This document shows positions 1 to 10,560 of a stretch of DNA of 64,000 bases, piece after piece (the first letter of the stretch is position 1; each line of letters begins with the position of its first letter). The notes below the pieces were generated by a model. It made no database searches, had not been told where the DNA came from, and worked only from the letters and a program-made list of their open reading frames with translations. The stretch comes from Acanthosepion esculentum (lineage: Eukaryota > Mollusca > Cephalopoda > Sepiida > Sepiidae): the NCBI GenBank assembly GCA_964036315.1, contig OZ038485.1, forward strand, positions 75,443,460 to 75,507,459, read 5' to 3'. Made by a program: the position numbers and the translations under genes.

Positions 1-822
1 CTTGGAGCATGTGCATGTAAATTTTGGTGCAAATCCGTCGAAAATTGCAATTGTGCATTCGTTACACACACACACACACACACACACATCCTGCCTTTTA
101 TAGATAGAGATAAAATGAAGCAGGTGACAATATTACAGAATATCTTGCAACAAAACAAGTTCAAAACGTCAATAAGCTTACAAAGAAAACACAGACAGTT
201 TACTAACCTGCAAAACTTGGGGCATATACATTAGCTCCATAATCAGTGGCAGAACACATTTTAAAGTATTGAAGATAGAAAGGAGTTACACAGAGAACAA
301 AGGTAGAATTGAATAAGAAATAACTAGAAATAACTAAAAATACCTAGCAAAAGGCTATCTTTAGCATGTAAAGTTTGCTTATGTTCACTTTTTCAGAAAA
401 AAAGTAAAAAACATTTACAATTTCTTTTACACAGTACATGAACAAGTTTCATCCATATCAGCTAAAATGCTTTAAGCAAATCTGGTATGTAAAAGCAAAC
501 TATGAACAATTATAGAGCTTGATTAGTCTTTATGCAAATAAAAAAAAATTCTGAAGATTTAAAAAGTGTCAAATACTAAACATTTCCACCTTATCCCAAA
601 TTAATACAAATGTGAATGTACAACTATTTCTACAATAATTCTTTTTAGATAGTTGTAAATCCAACAGGGTGTGAGAAAAAAAAATCATCCTATATGGTTG
701 ATAAGAAAATGAGATTAATTATGACCATGAAATGTGTTTTCATATAAAGCTAATAGTAAATAATAGTGAAGCAATTATTAGGATACATTACCCTATATCT
801 AAGTTGAATGCATTTTGGTAAT

Positions 823-874
<52 letters not shown>

Positions 875-3800
875 ATACACAAAAAGGTTTTGTCCTACTG
901 TGCACTTTCAATTAAAATGTTTTGCCTCGTGGGGGGGGGGGTCAATCAAGTTTACTGTAAACTTGATACCACCAAAAAGGTCCAAAATGGAGGTGTTTTC
1001 TCCTAAATAAAAAGAAATTGCTGAAAATCAGAATATTATTATCAGATTTGAATTAAATTTTCAGTAATTATTCATTAATGAATAAATTGTGTGGTATTTT
1101 ATTAGAAAACTTTATGGAAATATTGGTGGTAGAGCAGTTTCATCTACTTCCCTGAAATCCATTAAAACAAATAAATAAAAAATACAACGTCAACTGTGAA
1201 TGCACTAAAAATTAATCTCAAACCTTATTAAAAATAATTCAATAAAATTGGTGGTTGCATAATAAAACATTATTTACTATGATTTGACCCACACTGAATA
1301 TTTTTTTAAATTTATTTGTAATTTGTAAGTGCAATTTTAAAATTCACTCTATTGCTATCCATAACAGGTTGTTTTTTTCTTAGAGCAATAAAAACAAAAT
1401 ATTATAGACATTCATAACATAAAACAAAATTCATAAACAAAGAGGGTGAGGGTTACAAAAATATATACTACCATGAATTGATGATACCAAAATATAAAGA
1501 TAAAAAAAATTAGCTAAACCAGTTTATCAGTCCTCTCATCAGAAGGTAAGTGCACAGTGACTAAAAAAATATACAACCCCAAACTAATGTGATATGCAAA
1601 CAAAAAATATAAGATTAAAGGCTAATGTTCTTTAAGCCCACCAACCACTCCTTCTGCTGACAGATGATTAGTAGGACCTAGTGTATACAGGACCTATGTA
1701 TTTTTAATCAAATGTTCATCTATCACAGAACCAGATACATTAATGCACCTATGTAAAATTGAGTTATTTTTTTTATTATTAAATAAAGACATGTTTGAAG
1801 AATCTAAGAATGAAGTGTGAACTTTTAAAAAGTTTTTTTCATTTTTACAATTACATTATTTTTTGTACAGAAATTTAAAAGGGAAATAATTCTATGACTG
1901 CAATCAATTAATAGTATCAATTCAATGCCTTTATCAATTTTTTCCTTCATATTTATAACACTTTCTTTAATTTAATACATTTTAAAATTAGAAAAACTGA
2001 AAGAGACCTCATTGAGTGCAGTTAAATATTTCATGGCATCAAACAGGTAAGTAAATAATAGAAAAATAAAAACAATCAATCAAACTCAAAAGTATCCTTA
2101 ACTAGTTCTTAATTTCTTTTTATACTTCCAAGTGACCATGCCAATGTTATAAAAGTGTCTAAGAACTTTACTTTGATATGTAAAAATGTATTTTTTAATG
2201 AATTGGTTATTACCTTTTGAATAAACCACAATTCAACTTCAAAGAAAACATTTAACCTATTTAAAATGAGTTTTTCTTTTTCAGGTAATGATTGGTGAGT
2301 GGTGGTACCTACCGTTATGTTTTACTTAAAGAAAAAAATATCAGTGAATACAATCTTTCTAGTTAATTTTTTTCAATTACACAGCCTAAACAAGGTTTGT
2401 TATATTAAGTTTAAAGAAAACATTTTTTAAATTATTTTTTTCTACAAAAGTCAAATGGATCCCTAGAGATTGTTTTGTAGTTGAGATACAATACACAATT
2501 TTGCATTTCTTGTAAAAGGAAACCCATTTGGTTTGCTGAGGGGTTTAAAGTACCTTTAACAATAAAAATAAACAAAGACAACACATGTAAGTTGAAGTAG
2601 GATAGAAAGATTAAAAAATAAATAAACGGAAAAAACAATATCAATAGTCATTTTATAATTAGTATTAGAGCCGAAGACAAGTTTGCACTAAATTCATTAG
2701 AAATTCTTTTAGTTAATACTTAATCTTTCATCTACTAATCCATGCATTGTGATTATGATAAGTAGATGGTCAGAGTACAGTAAGTAAACTAAAATATTTA
2801 GGTGTAATTCTTAGTTGACTTCAGTATTGTCCCAATAGTGTAGGCCACTCAGTGAGGATCAAATTTTGTTATATGGAAATAGGGGGGGGGGGGGGCAAAA
2901 AAATTAATATACTACACTAAAAAACTTATTTTGTATGCCTTCTTTAAGAACAAAAATTATTTAGGAAAAGTAAAAGAATTTCTTTTAAAAAATCAATAAC
3001 AAATCTTTTCCTCTACATATCAATACAAATAATTCCTAGTAAGTTAATTTAATTATTCTGTTGAAAATAAACATGCTGATTTTTAAATTAATTTTAAAAG
3101 ATAAAATAAAAAGGAAACTGGTCACCATATGAATTCTTGAAGTTAAAATAACAATGGTTAATGAGATTTATAAACAAACTAGAAAGTTTCCATAGACAAT
3201 ATCTGTGAACTAGGACTTTTTTTTTTTTTTTACCTAAACTTCATTTGATGCTATTAGTTTTCTTTTGAAATCTGTCAGTAACAAATAAATATCAGATAAC
3301 CTTTTAATCTGGAGGCATCTGTAGTATTGATATTGCAAAGAATTTAATTTGAACAATTGAAAATATTCATTGTATTCATTTGTCTTAATCCCAGGTAATT
3401 TAATTCCTTGTAAACAATTTTAAAATTATAATCTTAAATTAATTAAAAACATTCAACTAGGTTATACAGATATTAGCATTCATTAAATAATAATAAAAAA
3501 CCTAAATAAAGGAGAGCCTATCAGTTTTGATTGCGGACTTAAATATCTGTATTGGATTAACATCGATGGTAAAAGAAATCAAAGAAACTACATTTAAATT
3601 TAACTGAATAAATATCAGAAAATATTTTAATTTGATATTAAAATTAAAACTGAATCATTCAAAGTAAGGAAAAAAAAAAATTAATTCAATTAGGTAGAGA
3701 GTTGAAATTTACAAATTGCATTATAGCAGTATGATTCTAAAACGGGCTAGTTTCCATTTTTTTTTAAACAAATTATTAAAACAAGCATGATTTTTTATAC

Positions 3801-4116
3801 TTTTTTTAATCTGTGCTTAAAATGATGTCAGGCTTATAAATGCACCTAACATGAAGACATTTAGTCTTAGTCCAACACCATTAAAATTTTAACTTATTTC
3901 CTAGGTGTAACAAAAATGCTCAAAATAGAACACACACACGCACACACACACACAAATAGAAAAGAAAATTTACACATATTTTTACATTCAATTTTTTTTT
4001 TTTTTTACTTAACTTATTCAGCATCCTTGTTAATGAAAGTTACTTAGCAGAATGATAAAATATTTTCTGTGAAAATTTCTAAAAGAAATACCATAATTGT
4101 GAATAGTGAATACGTT
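1..4116. other. AT-rich non-coding block with simple repeats
   Basis: No open frame here looks like a gene; the short ones come from low-complexity DNA. Simple repeats: (AC)n at 64-89, (TA)n at about 823-871, poly-G at 931-941 (11 G) and 2882-2895 (14 G), poly-T near 3217-3231, and (CA)n at 3930-3954. The first 60 bases, which run into the AC repeat and contain two close CpGs, resemble the 3' ends of non-LTR elements that terminate in CA repeats, but this is only an impression. CpG is very rare across the block. Confidence 0.7.
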
Positions 4117-4118
4117 TA

Positions 4119-4239
4119 AGGAGAGTGCTGAAAAGTTCTCGGTCCAACCCACTTCATAAAATCTGACCAAACATTTACAATCCTTTTATTGGGGGAGAGG
4201 GGGATTTTAATCAGACTGACAACTTTTCAGCATTCCTCA
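4119..4239. mobile_element. Short inverted-repeat element, mariner/Tc1 MITE-like
   Basis: About 120 bp whose ends are inverted copies of one motif: TGCTGAAAAGTTCTCGGTC near the left end and the same motif with two changes on the opposite strand at the right end. The outermost 7 bp on each side match less well. A TA dinucleotide sits on each side (4117-4118 and 4240-4241), the target duplication expected for Tc1/mariner elements, though TA is common in this DNA. There is no coding capacity. A related end occurs at about 4492-4500 and a looser one near 55860. Confidence 0.5.
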
Positions 4240-4261
4240 TAGTATGTAGTCATATGCCTCA

Positions 4262-4497
4262 TGTATCTTTCGATACATGACTGATGACAGATTTTCCCCC
4301 ACAGTAGATTGCCATTTCTTTCTGCAATAGACCAGTTGCCATCCAAGGCTATAGAACCCAGTCTGTCCTACTACTTAAGAGGATTCATACCTTTCCCAAG
4401 GGTATTAGCACATAAGTGAATGTAATAGATTCGACTGGAATTCAAACTCAGCTCTCTGATTCCTCAATCCAAGCCGCTATCATAAATATACGAGGAA
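4262..4497 (-). repeat. tRNA-derived SINE copy
   Basis: Read on the minus strand, this begins with a tRNA-like head (an A-box-like stretch near 4475-4490, then the B-box-like GTTTGAATTCC). It passes into a body with the signature CCTTGGGAAAGGTATGAATC and the block GGCAACTGGTCTA. The same body recurs at about 13.7, 16.0, 26.4, 27.8, 28.8 and 45.4 kb, so it is an interspersed family. This copy retains the head and has lost the distal tail. Confidence 0.7.
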
Positions 4498-4578
4498 TGC
4501 TTTCTGGAAGACATTAAGAGAGTATGTTTTTTCACCCCATATTGATGTTAAAATGAATGATGTATTGCAACTTGTGTT

Positions 4579-4858
4579 CTTGCTTATACACAAGTTTGTT
4601 CAAACTTAGTATCCACATCTTGGTCGATATATCGTCACCACGTTTCGGTAGCTGTACTCTTTTCCGGCATCAGGTTTTTGTCATTTTTGGTAACATTCCG
4701 AAAGTTCTTTAGTAAATCCATGTTCTCATGCGTCGGTTCGAAATACTCGGAAATTTACTATGACAAACACCTGAACAAGGAGGGGGAGAGAGACAACGGC
4801 TGAAATGTGACGATACCAACATTTAAGTGACGTCCAAACAAATCAGTGTATAAGCAAA
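4579..4858. repeat. Head-to-head inverted pair of Penelope-type termini
   Basis: Two roughly 100-120 bp arms are inverted copies of each other: 4579-4700 on the minus strand and about 4760-4858 on the plus strand. Both end in a TATAAGCAA-type motif. Each arm holds a hammerhead-like core, CTGATG followed by CCGAAAC on the minus strand (4642-4673), and the more decayed CTGAACA followed by GCTGAAA on the plus strand (4771-4805). Penelope-like elements are known to carry hammerhead motifs in their terminal repeats, and related cores occur near the Penelope copy at 42.5 kb. Neither core is intact. Confidence 0.5.
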
Positions 4859-4861
4859 AGA

Positions 4862-5856
4862 ATTACACCCGTTTTGATTTTTGCTTGACAAAGTGAGTAA
4901 ACATTTCCCCCAGTTATCACTACTCGTGACATTTTTAGTCTTCTCTTCCAATATGCCCACATTATATACTTTGATTTCTTTTAACCTTTAAATGAAAAAA
5001 AGAATGTTACATTTTTTCTCTGGGAATACTAACCCCCAAAAATGATCAAACATTTTGTTTGAGAGAAGTGTTCAAGTTGATTTGAACATTTAATTTCAGA
5101 GCTTTAAGATTCTACTAATAAACAATAAGGTGTAATTTAATTTCAGTACAGAAATAAAATTCATTTTTAAAGAAGAAAAAAAAAAGTTAATTTAAGAAAA
5201 CAGTTAATAATTACATGCATGAAAGTCAGCATTCGACAATAAAAAAAAAAAATCAGTATGATCAACAAAAATGTCATATGCTGTGTTTTTTTGTTGTTTT
5301 ACTCAAATTAAAAACTAGAATATCCTTAGACATAGACAAGTGATCTATAAAAAAAACAACTCCTGAAAGTGTCCAGTTTAAAATTCGCTGAAGACTGAGA
5401 TCGACAATCTGATGATGACGGGGAGACAATGCTCGAAAGGTTTTGATAACAAGAACAAAAAAGAGAGCACAATAGTCGGCGTGTAAATAAATTATTCAGT
5501 GTTCTTAAACACCCACCCTCCCACATTTAGTAGTTAAATGTTTATAAAAAAAAAAAAAAAAAAAAAAAAGCTACTAGTTCTCTGTCTCTGTCCCTCCGCT
5601 GACGGCAAGATTGTCAAATCTAAATGGTTTGCTCATTTAAAATACTACATATATTAGAAAATAATTAATTTACAGTAGAAGTTTGTGACTTCTCAAGGGT
5701 ACATATTTCGGCTTATTCGGCTTCATCCAGTTATCCAGGTGGTTGTTGCCAGATAAGAAAATTAGCACACGCAACACAGATTTCCATTTCATTCAAATTT
5801 TAATTTTGTATGTTACGTTTGCGTGTGCGCATGTAAATTCAATTAAATTTTTTGTT

Positions 5857-5887
<31 letters not shown>

Positions 5888-7859
5888 AAAATTTATTTTT
5901 TAATAATTTCACGAATAATTTCCGAAAAGGTAATAAAATATAATTTTTTGAAAGGGCTTTTTAAAAATTAAGTTTATTTTTCTCCAAGTTTATGACTTTT
6001 TTGTTTAGTCCAGGATAGGGAAATTTATTATTATTATTATTATTTTTATGTGTGTATGGCACAAGAAGCCCATAAATCAATCAATCACACACACACGAAA
6101 TGCAAAGGCAGTGTTTGACGTAGAGAATCAATTCATTTCTTTCTAATATAGATTTTTTTTAAACTTGAGGAACATACAATGGCAAGTTTGTTTTTTTTTT
6201 ATACTTTCGCTCTGTCTGTAAATTTATTCTCTACACAACCATCGACTTCTAGTGAGTGAACCAGGAAAATTATTTTTATTTTATTTATCCTTACCTTAAA
6301 TAATGTATTTTTAAAAGCGTTGTATTATTAATTTACCAATACAAACTTTTTACTTTAAATAATTTTTAAGTTTAATAATTACTAATTATTTTTTGATTGT
6401 CCATAAATCCATATTCTTTTTAAAACCGTTGAAGTAATTCATGGGGGTTGATCTTCAATTATTCATGTCCAGAGCTAACCCATCCCTACTTCCCAAAATG
6501 CAAGAAAATAAAACGAACAGCAATAGATTAAAAAGATTAAAAAATATTCCCGATTTCAAATTTCTGAGAAAGTAATGAAGTGTACAGTTTTATGTATTAA
6601 AAAGTCATAACTTCATCTTGCTTGTGGATGGCCAGGAAATATTAAAGACTAAGTAATTTATTATTCACTTTAACTAAGTTGACATTCATAATAATTAATG
6701 AATGAAATAAGTAATTAAAGATTTAAAACTAATTTTTTAATTACTAAATTCTATAAGAATTAGGTACATCAACAATTTTAAAAAATAATTTATGACTTAT
6801 TTTAAATTGAAAATATGCCTATTATTTTCTATTGTTATTTTATCAAAATAAAAAAGGTTCTATTGATAGAGAAAAATTAAATTCCAACTTATATTTGTCA
6901 TCTTATAATTCTGTAATAAATTTAATTTGACATTTTTAACATAACTTGTGTCAACAGGTAATCAAGATTAAAATTTAATAATGTATGCTAATGAAATACG
7001 TAATGAGTATGAAGTAGTAGTAGTAGGAGGAGCAGCAGCCGCCACGAAAATCATTTACCTTAAAGCCTTATCTTGAAAGAAAGAAATCAGATTTTATTGC
7101 AAAATTTTATTTAAAAAATAAAAATAAAAATATCATTGGAAAAAAGAATTGTGTAAACGGGAGAAAACGTTAAAATCAAATTAGCGCAAATGAAAGCCCC
7201 CCCCCCCAAATTAAAAATAATGCATAATTATTGTTTTGTTTGTTTGTTATATACTGGAAATAATTAGAGACTGTTGTCTTGTGTGATTGTGATGTCTGCC
7301 ATCCTACACGAAAGTAGAAGCTGGTTAATTTTATCACAAATAAAAAAAAGACTGGAGACAGATGTGGAAAACAGAACTAAAACATGTGGTAATGGAAGAA
7401 AATATAAAGAGAACAAGAGTTAGAAAATAATTCGAAAGCAACAGCTAAAATTTTGGGGGCACAATGGAGAAATAGGACTCAAAGAATTTCCAAGAGGACA
7501 CGCTAAAATGATAGTGAAACAGTGGAAAGTAGCAAGTAACAAGCTTGACTACTTTATGCAAAATGAATGTAGGAACAAGTAAAGGAGAAAGCATTGCTGA
7601 GAGCAACAAAAAGTCAGGAAGCTGTGGATAGTCATGATCAATGTTCTGAAGAGACACGGCACATAAAATCACACAAAGAAAGTATAGATCACACAAAGAA
7701 AGTATATAGCTTAGTAGTGTCAACCAAAAGAAAAGATAGGCCAACTAAGAAATGAGAAAACAGCAAATTATTGCCTAGCAGATAAAAACTTCAATGACAT
7801 GTCAATCAATTTAAAAAAAATTAGGTGAAGCGAAGCAGATAAGCATTCTTATTGTAAAA
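4862..7859. other. Non-coding block, CpG-enriched, with possible repeat relics
   Basis: No supported gene. Contents: poly-A at about 5549-5570, (GT)n at 5864-5887, (ATT)n at about 6028-6045 and a C-run near 7199-7207. A short repeat-like segment at 5380-5530 has an intact CTGATGA (5409-5415) and GAAA (5435-5438), but the intervening bases do not form a proper stem II. At 7501-7672 there is a weak plus-strand resemblance to the distal part of the SINE family (a GGAGAAAGCA block, then GTGGATAGTCATGATCA). CpG is more frequent than in the downstream 13-59 kb. Confidence 0.55.
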
Positions 7860-7922
7860 GAAAAATAACGATTCATTTTTTAACTTTTACTAAAAGTTAA
7901 AAAAAATGAATCGTTATTTTTC
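7860..7922. repeat. Near-perfect 63-bp palindrome
   Basis: Left and right arms of about 28-30 bases are complementary, interrupted only by a two-base length difference in a T/A run, with a 3-base centre (ACT). The core of each arm is AAAAATAACGATTCA and its complement. It would form a strong cruciform or RNA hairpin. No coding sequence is involved and no second copy was seen. Confidence 0.85.
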
Positions 7923-10298
7923 CACTCAATAACGTCAGTTGCAATAAAAAACATATTGCAAAAATACAGCATCAATTTCATGTCTTATGCAACAGTTTGC
8001 ATAAAGAATACAAGATAATGTGATTCTTAATTTCATTACTACTACTACTAAATAATAATACAGAAGATAATTTTCATCACCCCCACCTAAATATTTCATC
8101 ATTTACCCATTTAACAACGGAAATAAGGAAAAAGAATTCCATTTGTTCTGAATTAATTAGGCCCATTTTAATTTTCCTCTAATCCAGAAGAAATAATTAT
8201 TAGTTATTTTTTTATAGATATTGTTTAAAAACTCGAAAAAGTTTTTTTTAAAATCCCGGCAATAATTTATTTTATACCAATCTTAGTCTATGAAAAAAAA
8301 AATGCAGTGACTAAATTTTCTAAATGCAACTGTATGGGATTTACCTCTTTATTGAAATTTAATTAAATTTCAGCGCGCAACACATTTTGTCTACAATAAC
8401 TACATTGATCAAACTGATGTCTGCATAAAACTATCGTGAATGTACTATTGAGATCTAGATATCAATGTAAGAGTCGATGACGCACTAAACACTATACAAT
8501 TTTCATAATTCATGATCGAGCAAAAGATAGGTTAGAGAAAAAGAGTAGGAGAGGTAAAGAAAATTTTTAAAAAAAAAAAAAAAAAAAAAAATAGAGCCTT
8601 ATACTTGGCATAGAATTTTTTTTACGCATAGAATTTTCTTTAAATGGAAAATGTAGAGATTTAGAAAGAATAAAAAATAACAGATAATGTGATCAACAGA
8701 ATCAAATGATTCGCCTCGTCTCTAATCAAAATGATAATTATACGATGGAGGAGGAGGATGAAGAGATGAACAGAGGAGAAGGGAGAGAAGATTGAAAAAC
8801 GAGAAATGACTTCACTTTTCTACAGATCATCTTTCTTACCACATTTTCTGGGGAAAAAAAAAAAAAAAAAAAAATAGCTGTTTATTATTCTTCCAAATTT
8901 TAGTGATGCAACCTGGCTTTGAGAGAATCTGTAAATTCAATTAGGAAACCGAGAAAAAAAAAAATACATTTTTAAATTATGACCAGCTCATCATCGGGAT
9001 AAAAATCGGTCTCTAATTAAGAAAAATAATGAATATTCGACTTGTCACTTGTGTAAGAATTCATTTTGATCAAACTGTTAGAGAGATTTAAGCATTTCTT
9101 AGAAGTATAAGACCATCATACACAAAGCGACAAATTTATATTTTTTAATAGACATTTTAATTTTATTTATAAAAATTTGATTTTTTTAGCCTACCAACCA
9201 TGCTAGCAGATGATATTTTTAATAAAGATAAAATGTGGTTCAAATAAAACAGGAAATATTTTTAGAGGGCGAAAAATTAACATAAAAAAAGTCTTGAAGT
9301 GCACGAATATATTAATTTTCATCTTAGTAAAGATGTAGAAAATAACTGTAATTCACAGGTTCTTAACTTCAACAGCCGCATACTCAAGCGTGAATGATAC
9401 GGAGAAGACTGAGAAGAGAAATTACGCTTTCATGATTTAATGATCAACTGAAATGATAAATGCGAAAATTTTGACACTAAATCATTTACAAAATCATTTT
9501 TGAAAAGGCCAATTATCACGAGGATAAAGTCAAAATAAATATAATTTGTTTGGTAGGGGGGTATGCAGTTTTTCTTTTGAGACTAAAATTATAGAATAGG
9601 GAAATATTTTATTTTTAAGCATCAATTTACTACTCATTCATGATGAAGAAAAGGTGAAATCGAAAATGGCCGAATATACTTCAGCTCAAAACATAAAATT
9701 AAAAAAAAAAAAAAGAGCAAATCATGAAAAATATTATTGAAAAAAAGTGATCAGAATCATGCGATCCTTTTTTTTATTCATTCTGTAAAAACATACATTT
9801 TTTTTATTTTAAGTAATATAAAGTAGACATGAAAGCATCTTTAAGTTTTACTTTATAAATTGTTCTGAGCAGGAGAATAACGAATGAAAAGGGTGAAATC
9901 GAAGCACAACATTTTACAATAAAAGACGAATTCATAGATTCCCTGAATTCATTTACTTTAAAATTATCAAACAAAAGTAATTTAAAGCGACTAACTTGCT
10001 TAAAGTTGTGATCAAGTACGTTGATCATAATTCTGTACAATACTATTCGCCTGTCGTTAAAATTTTATATAAAAATTAGATCCTTCATGACCAACAAACG
10101 CAGGAAAACATTCAACAGAACTTTTTCTTTTAGTAGATAAATTGTCCATTGCTATATTTTAAAAACAAATGAACAGGTGACGTTAAACCGAGACTTAGTT
10201 GTATTTTACGAAATTCCTACACGATCATTCATTCCCCTCAATACCCAAGTGAACAAGACAGAAAAAAACGAGTTGAAAAAAAAAATTATCATACTAAC
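7923..10298. other. Non-coding block with poly-A runs, CpG-enriched
   Basis: No gene supported. Poly-A runs lie at about 8567-8591 and 8854-8873, with purine-rich tracts near 8520-8560 and 8745-8800. CpG occurs roughly once or twice per 60 bases, unusual for this window. If the minus-strand exon at 10299-10554 is real, this would be its downstream intron. One possible tiny exon with splice-like borders near 9360-9410 is too short to support. Confidence 0.5.
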
Positions 10299-10554
10299 CT
10301 GTAGGCCAATAATGGCTACCAAGAATCCAGGCCGAACAGAAGGCCCCATCGTGACTATCCTTTCCACAGGTAACGTGTAAAAAGATGGAAACGAAATGTC
10401 CGACTCGTCGTCTGATGTATTCGCTATTCGCAGTATACCTGCTAATATGTCGTCGTCTTTGCTAGTGCTGACGTCATTCAAATTATAATATCGTTCTTTT
10501 TGTAACACACCACACGATTGGTCGGTTCGAAGCCTCACTGACAGCGTTACAGCA
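10299..10554 (-). CDS. Predicted internal exon of an unrecognised host gene
   Basis: Read on the minus strand, an open frame of about 85 codons is bounded by plausible splice sites. Upstream is a long pyrimidine tract (complement of 10570-10620) ending in TGCCAG at 10555-10560. Downstream, CAG is followed by the donor GTTAGT at 10298 and below. The frame enters one base into a codon and leaves at a codon boundary. The composition is unlike its surroundings, with many CpG-containing codons (ACG, TCG, GCG, GAC GAC). The peptide is acidic in the middle (KDDDILAG, SDDESDISF) and ends hydrophobic (PGFLVAIIGLQ). I do not recognise the family. The frame stays open upstream for about 65 more codons, but that stretch mostly translates the pyrimidine tract. 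A first exon with a signal peptide is a less likely alternative. Confidence 0.55.
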
Positions 10555-10560
10555 CTGGCA

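Noticed and set aside
815..1006. Open frames with long Tyr-Ile runs (also near 14.5, 21.3, 51.2 and 56.9 kb)
   Set aside because: They are translations of TA microsatellites; both strands are open for the same reason.
5409..5438. CTGATGA and GAAA at hammerhead-like spacing
   Set aside because: The bases between them do not give a stem II directly abutting both boxes; four extra bases and a wobble are needed, so it is weaker than the 56.9 kb motif.
10177..10380. Plus-strand 67-codon frame opposite the predicted exon
   Set aside because: It overlaps the minus-strand exon on the other strand and has no splice or domain support.
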